DNA of 64,000 nt, from the NCBI GenBank assembly GCA_003210055.1, contig QCNS01000005.1:1-64000 (forward strand), written 5' to 3'. Below the pieces are notes generated by a model. That model made no database searches. It saw only the letters and a program-made list of their open reading frames with translations, and was not told the origin of the DNA. This document shows, piece by piece, positions 27,551 through 36,496 of this stretch. How positions within the stretch are numbered: the first letter of the stretch is position 1; each line of letters starts with the position of its first letter. The translations under genes were made by a program, and so were the position numbers. This stretch comes from SAR116 cluster bacterium AG-426-I14 (GTDB lineage Bacteria > Pseudomonadota > Alphaproteobacteria > Puniceispirillales > Marisalimonadaceae).

Positions 27551-28333
27551 GTGGAAAATTTTGTACTAGTAGAAAAAGTTAATGATAGTATAGGGAAAAT
27601 TATACTTTCAAATGGAAAAAAAATTAACCCTCTTTCTTTATCAATTTTAAAAAAAATTAATAGAGAAATTACATTAATGTCTGAAAATAATAATATTAAA
27701 GTAATAATCATTTCATCAAATGGACCAGGATTTTCTGCTGGACACGATTTAAAAGAATTAAAAGATAATCAAAACAATAAAGTGTTTTTTTTAGATCTTT
27801 TTAGAGAGTGTTCTAATTTAATGCAAAAAATTATAAGTATTCCTCAACCTGTTATAGCTGAAGTCCCTGGTATAGCAGCGGCGGCTGGTTGTCAATTAGT
27901 TGCAACATGTGACTTAGCCATAGCTTCTGAAAAAGCTGAATTTATGACACCTGGAGTTAATATTGGTTTATTTTGTTCTACTCCAATGGTTGCGGTCTCT
28001 AGAAACGTAAGCAGAAAAAAAATGATGGAAATGCTTTTAATGGGTGAAAAAATGTCTGCAATTGAAGCAGAAAAATACGGATTAGTTAACAAAATTGTTC
28101 CTGAAAAAACACTCTCAGAAAAGACGATTGAAATAGCTAATATTATTGCTAAAAAGCCAAAATCTACTATTAAAATTGGTAAAGAGGCTTTTTATAAACA
28201 GTTAGAGATGCCATTAAATGAAGCATATGAATATACATCTCAGGTAATGGCTCTAAATATGTTAGAAAAAGATGCTAAAGAGGGTATAGAAGCATTTTTA
28301 GAAAAAAAAATCCAATTTGGTCTAGTTAAATAA
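27551..28333 (+). CDS. Enoyl-CoA hydratase/isomerase (crotonase superfamily)
   Basis: A 260-residue crotonase from a GTG start at 27551 with AAGGTG five bases upstream. The oxyanion-hole segments are FSAGHDLKEL and PGIAAAAGCQLVATCDLAIASE; EFMTPGVNIGLFCSTPM and VNKIVPEKTL follow. The usual catalytic glutamate near the second segment appears replaced or shifted (PGVNIGLFC), so classical hydratase activity is uncertain. ECHDC3-like proteins share the GLFCSTPM motif. It lies between acyl-CoA-related genes and could serve an acyl-CoA hydration or isomerisation step. The 3' end overlaps the convergent MetY fusion gene by 8 bases. Confidence 0.85.
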   Translation: MENFVLVEKVNDSIGKIILSNGKKINPLSLSILKKINREITLMSENNNIKVIIISSNGPGFSAGHDLKELKDNQNNKVFFLDLFRECSNLMQKIISIPQPVIAEVPGIAAAAGCQLVATCDLAIASEKAEFMTPGVNIGLFCSTPMVAVSRNVSRKKMMEMLLMGEKMSAIEAEKYGLVNKIVPEKTLSEKTIEIANIIAKKPKSTIKIGKEAFYKQLEMPLNEAYEYTSQVMALNMLEKDAKEGIEAFLEKKIQFGLVK

Positions 28334-30119
28334 CTTTAAGTGCTTCACTTAAATCTAGAATAATATCATCGTGATGTTCTATACCTATTGATATTCTTAG
28401 AATTGAGTCTCCTACTCCGGCTCTCTCTCTTTGTTCAGAAGATAGTTGTCTATGTGTGGTTGATGCAGGATGAATAATCAAAGATTTGGTATCACCTACG
28501 TTAGCTAAATGAGAAAACAAATTACAACTTTCCACTAGTTTTTTTGCGCCTTCATAACCAGATTTAACTGAAAAAGTAAATACAGAACCAAATCCAAAAT
28601 CAAAATATTTTTTACCTAATTCATAAAAAGAACTCTCTTTGAAACCGGCCCACGATACAGAGTTAATTTTTTTATGTTTTTTTAGAAAATTAGCTACTTT
28701 TGAGGCATTAAACATATGTTTTTGCATTCTTATTTTTAAAGTTTCTATTCCTGTCAAAGTTAAGTAGGCATTAAAAGGTGACATCGTAGTTCCTAAATCT
28801 CTTAAAACGCAAGCATGACAATAATTTATGTAAGCCAGGTTTCCAAAAGTTTCGTAAAAACTAATATTGTGATATGAGGTGTCTGGGGTTGTTAAGCTAT
28901 TAAAATCCCTTCCAGTCTTCCAGTCAAAAGAACCAATGTCAACCACACAACCCCCCATCGCGTTGCCGTGTCCTGATAAAAATTTTGTCGTAGAATATAT
29001 AATTAAGTCAGCGCCATACTTGCCTGGTTTACAAATAGCTTGAGTTGCCATTGTATTATCTATAATAAGAGGGATGCCAGCATGATGAGCTATTTTAGAT
29101 AAGTTTGTTATATCACTTACATTACCTTCTGGGTTTGCTAAGCTCTCAGCGAACAATGCCCTTACCTTTTTACATTTTAAGGCTTGTTCAACTTGATTTA
29201 AGTCAGAAACATCTACAAGTTCTGCTTCCCAACCAAAATTCAGAAAACTTTTGGTAAATTGAGTAATAGACCCACCATATAATTTTGAACTTGCAACAAT
29301 TTTTTTATTTGGTCCTAAGAGAGGATATAATGCTACTAATTGTGCTGCATGACCTGACGAAACACAACAAGCACCAATACCATCGTCAAGTGCAGCAATT
29401 CTTTGTTCCAATGCCGCTGTAGTAGGATTAGATAATCTAGCATAAATATTACCTGGTTCTTGTAAATTATATAAGCTTGCTGCATGATCAGCGTCATCAA
29501 ATGTGAAAGCTGTAGTTTGATAAATAGGAAAGTTTCTTGAACCGGTTATTGGATCAGGGGAAGTTCCTGCATGAACCGATAAAGTTTCTAAATTTTTGCT
29601 TACAAAAAATCCATTATCTCTTTTTTTTGATTTACTTTTAGTTACCTCTTGTTTTTTGGAGGAAATTAAACCTGAGTAAAAACCACCACTTCCTAAGTTA
29701 CCAAAAATTCTTGAGTGTTCTATCTTTGGGCATTTATTAGAGATTGAAATAATATTGTGTTTTTCAACAAGTTTAATAGCCTCTTTATTAATCACACCAA
29801 TTTGTGTCCAAAATACTTTAGCTTTTATTTTTACTGCCTCTTTAGCTATTTGAAGACATTCATTGCTTTTTCTAAATACATCAACCATATCAATTGAGGT
29901 TTCAACAGAACTTAAATTTTCATAACATATTTCACCTAAAATATAATTCCCTGCTTCTTTAGGGTTTATAGGAATAATTTTGTAACCATTTTTTTGTAGA
30001 TACTTCATTACAAAATTAGATGGTCTTTTCCAGTCTTTGCTAGCACCTACTATAGCAATGGTTTGGACAGAAGATAAAATATTTGCAATTTTAAGATCAT
30101 CTTTTTTTTTGTTATTCAT
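28326..30119 (-). CDS. Fusion: CoA-binding (YccU-like) domain + O-acetylhomoserine sulfhydrylase (MetY)
   Basis: A 597-residue two-part protein. Residues ~10-150 form a CoA-binding Rossmann domain (IAIVGASKDWKRPSNFVMKYL, IIPINPKEAG, IDMVDVFRKSNE). A lysine/serine-rich linker (~152-172) follows. Residues ~177-597 are a full MetY/Cys-Met-metabolism PLP enzyme, with ETLSVHAGTSPDPITGSRNFPIYQTTAF, YARLSNPTTAALEQR and the PLP lysine Lys379 in YSTTKFLSGHG. MetY makes homocysteine (or methionine from methanethiol) from O-acetylhomoserine. The two parts are separate, often adjacent genes in many alphaproteobacteria as I recall, so this is a fused arrangement. A second MetY homologue lies at 53622. Confidence 0.9.
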   Translation of the reverse strand: MNNKKKDDLKIANILSSVQTIAIVGASKDWKRPSNFVMKYLQKNGYKIIPINPKEAGNYILGEICYENLSSVETSIDMVDVFRKSNECLQIAKEAVKIKAKVFWTQIGVINKEAIKLVEKHNIISISNKCPKIEHSRIFGNLGSGGFYSGLISSKKQEVTKSKSKKRDNGFFVSKNLETLSVHAGTSPDPITGSRNFPIYQTTAFTFDDADHAASLYNLQEPGNIYARLSNPTTAALEQRIAALDDGIGACCVSSGHAAQLVALYPLLGPNKKIVASSKLYGGSITQFTKSFLNFGWEAELVDVSDLNQVEQALKCKKVRALFAESLANPEGNVSDITNLSKIAHHAGIPLIIDNTMATQAICKPGKYGADLIIYSTTKFLSGHGNAMGGCVVDIGSFDWKTGRDFNSLTTPDTSYHNISFYETFGNLAYINYCHACVLRDLGTTMSPFNAYLTLTGIETLKIRMQKHMFNASKVANFLKKHKKINSVSWAGFKESSFYELGKKYFDFGFGSVFTFSVKSGYEGAKKLVESCNLFSHLANVGDTKSLIIHPASTTHRQLSSEQRERAGVGDSILRISIGIEHHDDIILDLSEALKVI

Positions 30120-30234
30120 GGTTATCCCTTTAAAATTTATAAACTTATTTACTAATGAGTATTTTTAACAAATAATAAAATTCTTATAGATATTTTAATT
30201 AATTCACTTCTTTTGGTATTTTAGGTATTTATAA

Positions 30235-31833
30235 ATGGATAAACAAGTTTTTGATTTAATAATTGTTGGAGCGGGTACAGCAGGTTGTTTGTTAGCAAAT
30301 AGATTGTCGGCAAATACAAACTTAAAAATCGCTCTTATAGAAGCAGGTGGAAATGATAATTACCACTGGATACATATTCCAGTTGGCTATTTGTATTGTA
30401 TGGGTAATAAAAGGACCGATTGGTTATTCAAAACTACAAACCAAAAAGGTTTGAATGGAAAAGCGTTGAATTATCCTAGAGGAAAAGTCTTAGGAGGATG
30501 TTCTTCAATAAATGGAATGATATATATGAGAGGTCAGTCTAAAGATTTTGATCATTGGAGACAGCTTGGAAATCATGGATGGGGTTGGGATGATGTATTA
30601 CCCTATTTCATTAGATCAGAGGATAATTTTTCTGGTAAAGATAATTTTCATGGAGTTGGAGGAGAATGGAGAGTAGATAAGCAAAGACTTGCATGGACAG
30701 TTTTAGATGATTTTATGGAAGCCGCTAACCAAACAGGTATTCCAAAAATAGATGACTTTAATAATGGTAACAATTTTGGAGTATCTTACTTTAAGGTAAA
30801 TCAGAAAAATGGTTTTAGGTTAAATACTGTTAGAGCTTTTCTTAAACCAATAAAACATAGGAAAAATTTAAAGGTTTTTACCAATTGTGAAGTTTCAAAC
30901 TTAATAATAGAAAACAATAGAGTCTCCGGCGTAAAAATTATTCAAAATCAAATTGAAAATAAGATTTTATGTAATAAAGAGGTCGTTTTATCAGCAGGTG
31001 CAATTGGTTCTCCCAAAATATTGGAATTATCAGGGATTGGAAATCCAAAAATATTGAATGATGTAGGAGTAAAAATTAAAGTTGAAAATAAAAACGTTGG
31101 AGAAAATCTTCAAGATCATTTGCAGTTAAGGGTGATTTATAAATTAAAAAATGCTAAAACTTTAAATCAACAAATTAACTCACCTTTTGGAAAACTCAAA
31201 ATAGGCATCGAGTATTTACTAAATCGTTCGGGTCCAATGTCAATGGCGCCAAGTCAATTAGGTATATTTGCCATGTCAGATTCCTCTTATGAGTTTCCAA
31301 ATTTACAATTTCATGTTCAGCCATTATCTCTCGATAAGTTTGGAGAACCACTACACAATTTTCCAGGACTTACTGCTAGCGTTTGTAATCTTAATCCTTT
31401 AAGCAGAGGGAGTATACACATAAGTTCAAAAAATTATAATATTCCTCCAAAAATTGATCCTAACTATCTTTCTGATCCAATTGATAAAAAAGTCGCTGTA
31501 CAGTCGATAAAACTAGCAAGAAAAATAATTAATCAGCCTGCAATGAAAAAGTATAGTCCAACTGAATATGCTCCAGGAGAGAAATTTCAATCAGATATAG
31601 ATTTAGAAAAAGTTGCTGGTAATATTGGTACAACTATTTTTCATCCTGTAGGTACATGTGCAATGGGTGTCCAAAAAAATTCTGTTACTAATCCAAAACT
31701 AAATGTTAATGGTATAGAAAATCTAAGAGTTGTAGATGCTTCTGTAATGCCATCAATTACATCAGGTAACACTAATTCACCTACTTTAATGATAGCTGAA
31801 AAAGCTTCAGAAATGATATTGAATGATGTATAA
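30235..31833 (+). CDS. GMC-family FAD-dependent oxidoreductase (choline/alcohol dehydrogenase-like)
   Basis: A 532-residue GMC oxidoreductase. The N-terminal FAD-binding motif is LIIVGAGTAGCLLANRLS, followed by GKVLGGCSSINGMIYMRGQ (GMC signature 1) and LSAGAIGSPKILELSGIG (signature 2). The catalytic His region is FHPVGTCAMG and the C-terminal GNTNSPTLMIAEKASEMI carries the second conserved polar residue. It should oxidise a primary alcohol to an aldehyde, passing electrons to a quinone or other acceptor. Substrate could be choline, an aliphatic alcohol or a glycol. It precedes an acyl-CoA degradation run by 31 bases, so the alcohol may feed that pathway after further oxidation. Confidence 0.87.
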   Translation: MDKQVFDLIIVGAGTAGCLLANRLSANTNLKIALIEAGGNDNYHWIHIPVGYLYCMGNKRTDWLFKTTNQKGLNGKALNYPRGKVLGGCSSINGMIYMRGQSKDFDHWRQLGNHGWGWDDVLPYFIRSEDNFSGKDNFHGVGGEWRVDKQRLAWTVLDDFMEAANQTGIPKIDDFNNGNNFGVSYFKVNQKNGFRLNTVRAFLKPIKHRKNLKVFTNCEVSNLIIENNRVSGVKIIQNQIENKILCNKEVVLSAGAIGSPKILELSGIGNPKILNDVGVKIKVENKNVGENLQDHLQLRVIYKLKNAKTLNQQINSPFGKLKIGIEYLLNRSGPMSMAPSQLGIFAMSDSSYEFPNLQFHVQPLSLDKFGEPLHNFPGLTASVCNLNPLSRGSIHISSKNYNIPPKIDPNYLSDPIDKKVAVQSIKLARKIINQPAMKKYSPTEYAPGEKFQSDIDLEKVAGNIGTTIFHPVGTCAMGVQKNSVTNPKLNVNGIENLRVVDASVMPSITSGNTNSPTLMIAEKASEMILNDV

Positions 31834-31864
31834 GTAAGGTAAGTTATTTGTTGTAAAAAGAATT

Positions 31865-33016
31865 ATGGAATTTAAATTAAGTGAAGATCTTATCGCAATC
31901 AAAGAGATGGCTAGGGCTTTTTCTGAAGATGAATTAATGCCAAACGCATCAGAGTGGGATGAAAAAGAATTATTTCCAGTTGAAAAATTAAAAAAATCTG
32001 CTGAGTTAGGTATGGCTGCAATTTATGTTGACGAAAAATTTGGGGGTACTGGTTTAAATAGATTAGCGGCTGCATTGATATTTGAAGAATTATCAAGAGG
32101 TTGTGTATCAACATCAGCTTTCTTATCAATTCATAATATGGTTGCATGGATGATAGATAGTCATGGTACTGATAAAATTAGAAAAAAATATATCCCAAAG
32201 CTTTCTTCAATGGAATGGGTGTCGAGTTACTGCTTAACTGAATCAGGTTCTGGTTCAGATGCTGCTGCTTTGAAAACAACTGCAAGAAAAAAAGGAAACA
32301 GTCATTACGTTGTTAATGGTTCAAAAAGTTTTATTTCAGGAGGGCCTACTAGTGATGTTTACGCTGTAATGTGTCGAACAGGGGATAACTCTTCAAATGG
32401 AATATCTTGTTTGTTGATTGAAAAAGGTACAAAAGGTCTTTCTTTTGGAAAAAAAGAAAAAAAATTAGGATGGAACAGTCAACACACCTCAAGTATTAAT
32501 TTTGATAACTGTGAAGTTCCATTAGATAACCTAGTAGGTAATGAAGGAGATGGTTTTAAATTAGCCATGAAGGGATTAGACGGAGGCAGAGTAAATATTG
32601 CTGCCTGTTCAATTGGCGGTGCAAACTTGGCTATCGAAAGTGCTTTAGATTATACTTCAGAGAGAAAACAATTTGGTAAATATTTAAATGAATTTCAAGT
32701 AACTCAATTTAAATTAGCAGATATGGCAACAAATTTAGAGGCTTCAAAATTAATGGTCTATAAGGCAGCGAGCAGTATCGATAACAAAGACAAAAATGCC
32801 ACATTACAATGTGCTATGGCTAAAAGATTTGCAACTGACACTTGTTTCCAAATTTGTGATGAAGCTCTTCAAATTCATGGTGGGTACGGATATTTGAAAG
32901 ACTTTCCTTTAGAGAGACTTATAAGAGATCTAAGGGTACATAAAATTTTAGAAGGTACTAATGAAATAATGAGATTGATTATTTCTAGAAACTTAATAAA
33001 AAAAAGTAGAGATTAA
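31865..33016 (+). CDS. Acyl-CoA dehydrogenase, probable isobutyryl-CoA dehydrogenase
   Basis: A 383-residue acyl-CoA dehydrogenase of normal size. CLTESGSGSDAAALKTTA is the FAD/acyl-CoA middle-domain motif, DEALQIHGGYGYLKDFPLERLIRDLRVHKILEGTNEIMR is the C-terminal signature, and Glu363 in EGTNEIM is the likely catalytic base. Features such as VPLDNLVGNEGDGFKLAMKGLDGGR resemble ACAD8-type isobutyryl-CoA dehydrogenases. The next gene, one base after the stop, encodes 3-hydroxyisobutyryl-CoA hydrolase, which strongly supports a role in valine catabolism (isobutyryl-CoA to methacrylyl-CoA). Short branched substrates other than isobutyryl-CoA cannot be excluded. Confidence 0.85.
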   Translation: MEFKLSEDLIAIKEMARAFSEDELMPNASEWDEKELFPVEKLKKSAELGMAAIYVDEKFGGTGLNRLAAALIFEELSRGCVSTSAFLSIHNMVAWMIDSHGTDKIRKKYIPKLSSMEWVSSYCLTESGSGSDAAALKTTARKKGNSHYVVNGSKSFISGGPTSDVYAVMCRTGDNSSNGISCLLIEKGTKGLSFGKKEKKLGWNSQHTSSINFDNCEVPLDNLVGNEGDGFKLAMKGLDGGRVNIAACSIGGANLAIESALDYTSERKQFGKYLNEFQVTQFKLADMATNLEASKLMVYKAASSIDNKDKNATLQCAMAKRFATDTCFQICDEALQIHGGYGYLKDFPLERLIRDLRVHKILEGTNEIMRLIISRNLIKKSRD

Positions 33017-33017
33017 A

Positions 33018-34091
33018 ATGAATGAAGAAGTTTTATTTAATTTAAAAAATTCTTTAGGAATTATTACACTTAATCGTCCAGATCGATTAAATGCCCTAAC
33101 ATATAATATGGTTAAATTTATTAGCAGACATTTAGATGATTGGGAAAATAATGATTTAGTTAAAGCAGTTTTAATTGAGGGTGCTGGAGACAGAGCTTTT
33201 TGTGCTGGAGGAGACGTTGTAAATTTAAGAAAAAAAGTTTTGTCAGAGGGTGGTCCCCCCACAGAACTTTCTAGAAATTTTTTTTACGATGAATATTTGT
33301 TAAATTACAAGATTAATAAATATAAAAAACCTTTTATTGCACTCATAGATGGAGTGACTATGGGAGGGGGAGTTGGCGTTTCAATGCATGGTAGTCATGT
33401 AATTGCTACTGAAAAAACTATGTTTGCAATGCCAGAAACTGCCATTGGTTTGTTTCCTGATGTAGGTGGAGGATGGTTATTAGCACAATTACCGTTGAGT
33501 GTTGGGTTGTGGTTAGCCCTTACCGGCGATAGGTTAAAAGCATATGACTTGTTAAAAATAGGTTTAGCTAATTTTTATTTAGACTCTAACAAAACAAATG
33601 ATTTAAAGAATAGTTTAATTAATAGTGAAACTTTAAATAAAGAAAATGTGTCAAAAATTATTAATCAATTTTCATCAAAACCTGAAAATGACAGTACTAT
33701 AGAAAAAAATGAAGATATTTTAAAACGTGTTTTTGAAAATGAAACCATTGAAAAGATATTTGAGACTTTGTTGATGTTAAAAAATGATGGAGTTGATTTT
33801 GCAGTTCATTTAGAAAAAGAACTTCAACTAAAATCACCAACTTCTCTCAAAATTACAATGCAACAGATTTTAAATGCTAAAGATATGAGTTTAGAAGAAG
33901 ATCTTATAATGGAATATAGAATGGTTCAAAAATGTCAGTCATCTGGTGACTTTTATGAGGGTGTGAGAGCCATGCTGGTCGACAAAGATAGAAAACCTAA
34001 ATGGCAACCAAAATCATTAAGTAAAGTAGATAATAATTATGTGAATGATTTTTTTGAACCATTAGGTGAAAAGGATCTTAAGATTAATTAA
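33018..34091 (+). CDS. 3-hydroxyisobutyryl-CoA hydrolase
   Basis: A 357-residue crotonase-fold hydrolase, longer than simple hydratases as expected for HIBCH. It has GAGDRAFCAGGDVVNLRKK, DGVTMGGGVGVSMHGSHVIATE and AMPETAIGLFPDVGGGWLLAQLP, which distinguish HIBYL-CoA hydrolases (Glu in PETAIG, Asp in FPDVGG). It releases CoA from 3-hydroxyisobutyryl-CoA in valine breakdown. It starts one base after the acyl-CoA dehydrogenase and is followed by a thiolase. The missing hydration step could be done by the crotonase at 27551 or one elsewhere. Confidence 0.9.
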   Translation: MNEEVLFNLKNSLGIITLNRPDRLNALTYNMVKFISRHLDDWENNDLVKAVLIEGAGDRAFCAGGDVVNLRKKVLSEGGPPTELSRNFFYDEYLLNYKINKYKKPFIALIDGVTMGGGVGVSMHGSHVIATEKTMFAMPETAIGLFPDVGGGWLLAQLPLSVGLWLALTGDRLKAYDLLKIGLANFYLDSNKTNDLKNSLINSETLNKENVSKIINQFSSKPENDSTIEKNEDILKRVFENETIEKIFETLLMLKNDGVDFAVHLEKELQLKSPTSLKITMQQILNAKDMSLEEDLIMEYRMVQKCQSSGDFYEGVRAMLVDKDRKPKWQPKSLSKVDNNYVNDFFEPLGEKDLKIN

Positions 34092-34107
34092 CTTTAGGAG
34101 AATATTA

Positions 34108-35286
34108 ATGACTAATACATATATCATGTCAGCTGTTAGGTCACCAATAGGGACTTTTGGAGGTTCATTAAAAAACTTCAATCCTGTAGATTTAGGAACA
34201 TTAGTTTCAAAAGAAGCAATAAGTAGGTCTAATTTAAATAGTGAAGAAATTAACCATGCAGTTTTTGGAAATGTTATACATACAGAACCACGTGATATGT
34301 ATGTAAGTAGAGTTATAGGACTTCAATCAGGACTGAAAAAGGAATCTGCAGCTCTAACTGTAAACAGATTATGTGGTTCCGGATTGCAAGCCATAGTAAG
34401 CGCAACTCAGTTAATTTTACTTGAAGACGCAGAAGTGGTGTTAGCAGGTGGAGTTGAAGTTATGTCGAGTGGTACTCATGTTGTTCAAGGTTTTAGATGG
34501 GGATCTCGTATGGGAGATGCGAAGGTGTTTGACATGATGCTTGGCTCTTTACAAGATCCATTTGGGCATGGGCACATGGGTATAACCGCAGAAAATATTT
34601 CTGAGAGATATCAAATAAGTAGAGAGATGCAAGATAAATTTGCCTTAACAAGTCAAACTAGAGCTGTAGACGCGATAAAGAATGGTAAATTTAAAGAGCA
34701 AATTATTCCCATAGAGATTAAAACAAGAAAAGGAATTGAAATATTTGACAAAGATGAGCATGTCAAACCTGACACAACTTTAGATACTTTATCTAACTTA
34801 AAAGCTGCTTTTAAAAAGGATGGTTCTGTCACAGCTGGGAATGCTTCTGGAATAAATGATGGAGCATCAGCCTTAGTTCTTGCCAATGAGAAGAAAGCCA
34901 AAAAAGGAAAGCCATTAGCTAGAATAGTATCTTATGGTTTTGGAGGTGTTGAGCCAGATGAAATGGGGATGGGACCTATCCCAGCATCTAAAATGGCACT
35001 AAAAAAATCTGGTCTTAATGTAGATGATATTGATTTAGTTGAGTCTAATGAAGCTTTTGCTGCTCAAGCCTGTGCAGTTAATAAGCAGTTGGGCTTGGAT
35101 CCAGCAAAGGTAAATGTTAATGGTGGAGCGATAGCTTTAGGTCATCCAGTAGGAGCTACAGGTTCAATCATTATGACAAAATTAATTCATGAATTAAAAA
35201 GCATCAATGGAAGATATGGTTTGGCAACAATGTGTATCGGTGGAGGTCAGGGTATCGCTGTAATAATTGAGATGACAAACAATTAA
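34108..35286 (+). CDS. Acetyl-CoA acetyltransferase / beta-ketothiolase
   Basis: A 392-residue thiolase. I choose the ATG at 34108, which has AGGAG seven bases upstream; the frame open to 34066 overlaps the previous gene. The active-site nucleophile is Cys89 in NRLCGSGLQAIVS, the histidine lies in NGGAIALGHPVGATGS and the second cysteine in ATMCIGGGQG. It condenses or cleaves acetoacetyl-CoA or 3-ketoacyl-CoAs. It is the last gene of the GMC-ACAD-HIBCH-thiolase run. It could complete branched-chain or fatty-acid degradation, and pairs logically with the acetoacetyl-CoA synthetase. It is convergent with the MaoC gene and overlaps it by 4 bases. Confidence 0.92.
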   Translation: MTNTYIMSAVRSPIGTFGGSLKNFNPVDLGTLVSKEAISRSNLNSEEINHAVFGNVIHTEPRDMYVSRVIGLQSGLKKESAALTVNRLCGSGLQAIVSATQLILLEDAEVVLAGGVEVMSSGTHVVQGFRWGSRMGDAKVFDMMLGSLQDPFGHGHMGITAENISERYQISREMQDKFALTSQTRAVDAIKNGKFKEQIIPIEIKTRKGIEIFDKDEHVKPDTTLDTLSNLKAAFKKDGSVTAGNASGINDGASALVLANEKKAKKGKPLARIVSYGFGGVEPDEMGMGPIPASKMALKKSGLNVDDIDLVESNEAFAAQACAVNKQLGLDPAKVNVNGGAIALGHPVGATGSIIMTKLIHELKSINGRYGLATMCIGGGQGIAVIIEMTNN

Positions 35287-35741
35287 CTTGAAACTTTTGT
35301 TTTAATCATAAAATTTGAAATCCAAGTCATAACTATTTCGTTATTTTGATTGAAAACTGTTTGGTGAGAACGAACAGTTCCTCTTGAGGGATTTTTTGAT
35401 GAAATTTTTTTTTCTAGAATTTCAACTTGTGTAACAAGTATATCCTCTGGATACACTGGTTTTGTCCATCTTAATTCATCTATACCCCAAGCACCCATTC
35501 CAGTGCCTTCTATTACACCAGTTTCAAAGAATTGTGTAAACGATTTACCCAATGTCATAAAACCACTTGAAACTAAGCGTTTAAAAGGTCCTTTTTTTGC
35601 TTCTTCTTCATCAATGTGAAAACTTTGAGGGTCGTAACTCTTTGCAAAGTTTATAATTTCTTCTTTAGTGATTTTTTTTGGTTGAGTTTTAATACTCATA
35701 CCAATCTTAAAATCCTCGAAATATAACGGAAGATTTTTCAT
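35283..35741 (-). CDS. MaoC-family (R)-specific enoyl-CoA hydratase-like protein
   Basis: A 152-residue hot-dog-fold protein. The hydratase motif is in ITKEEIINFAKSYDPQSFHIDEEEA, containing the Asp and His of the D-x4-H catalytic pair, and RLVSSGFMTLG follows. It should hydrate or dehydrate a 3-hydroxyacyl-CoA. It is the last gene of the minus-strand operon that starts at 44845, 3 bases after the SDR gene. Together with that dehydrogenase and the CoA ligases it could form a beta-oxidation-like module for the transported acid. Confidence 0.85.
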   Translation of the reverse strand: MKNLPLYFEDFKIGMSIKTQPKKITKEEIINFAKSYDPQSFHIDEEEAKKGPFKRLVSSGFMTLGKSFTQFFETGVIEGTGMGAWGIDELRWTKPVYPEDILVTQVEILEKKISSKNPSRGTVRSHQTVFNQNNEIVMTWISNFMIKTKVSS

Positions 35742-35744
35742 ATT

Positions 35745-36494
35745 TTATCTTGGTGCTAATCGAACGGATCCATCTAATCTGATTGTTTCACCATTAATCA
35801 TTGGGTTAGCTATTATACTATTGACAAGCATTCCATATTCTTTTGCAGTACCCAATCTTTTAGGAAAAAGTGTGGTAGCTATCAAGCTTTGTTGTACTTC
35901 TTCACTCATGCCTGTAAGCATAGGAGTTTCAAACAATCCAGGAGCAATTGTATTTATTCTAATTCCATGATTAGCAAGTTCCCTAGCAATTGGAAGAGTC
36001 ATTCCAACAATACCACCTTTAGACGCAGAGTAAGCTGCTTGACCTATTTGTCCATCAAATGCAGCTACCGACGCAGTATTGATTATTAAGCCTCTTTCAC
36101 CATCTTCATTAGGTGAGTTATGTTGCATTTTGTCAGCACATAATCTAAGCATATTAAAACTTCCAATCAAATTTATTTTTAAAACTTTTTCAAATAGATT
36201 GAAATCATGAATTCCTCTACTGGATACTATTTTTGCACCTGCCGCAATACCTGCACAATTAATCAAACAATTTATATTTTCTAAATTTTTTACAGCTTCG
36301 GACATTAATTCTGGGTTAGATACATCACCCACAAAATACTCACAACCTAATTCACTAGAAATATTTTTTAATTTTTCTTCGTTTAAATCAATTAAAAAGA
36401 TATTAGCTCCTTTTTCTTTTAAAACTCTTGCTGTACCTTCACCGAGACCACTACCGCCTCCAGTTATAACTGCATTAATTTTCTCAACTTTCAT
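35745..36494 (-). CDS. SDR-family 3-hydroxyacyl-CoA dehydrogenase (HSD17B10-like)
   Basis: A 249-residue classical SDR. The NAD-binding motif is AVITGGGSGLGEGTARVLKEKG, NCAGIA follows, the catalytic serine lies in NTASVAAFDGQ and the YxxxK is in AAYSASKGGIVGMTLPIARELA. HGIRINTIAPGLFETPML matches the type 2 3-hydroxyacyl-CoA dehydrogenase group, which oxidises 3-hydroxy-2-methylbutyryl-CoA and similar substrates with NAD. Position between PaaK-like ligase and MaoC hydratase, 2-3 bases from each, fits an acyl-CoA degradation step. The exact substrate is unknown. Confidence 0.87.
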   Translation of the reverse strand: MKVEKINAVITGGGSGLGEGTARVLKEKGANIFLIDLNEEKLKNISSELGCEYFVGDVSNPELMSEAVKNLENINCLINCAGIAAGAKIVSSRGIHDFNLFEKVLKINLIGSFNMLRLCADKMQHNSPNEDGERGLIINTASVAAFDGQIGQAAYSASKGGIVGMTLPIARELANHGIRINTIAPGLFETPMLTGMSEEVQQSLIATTLFPKRLGTAKEYGMLVNSIIANPMINGETIRLDGSVRLAPR

Positions 36495-36496
36495 TT

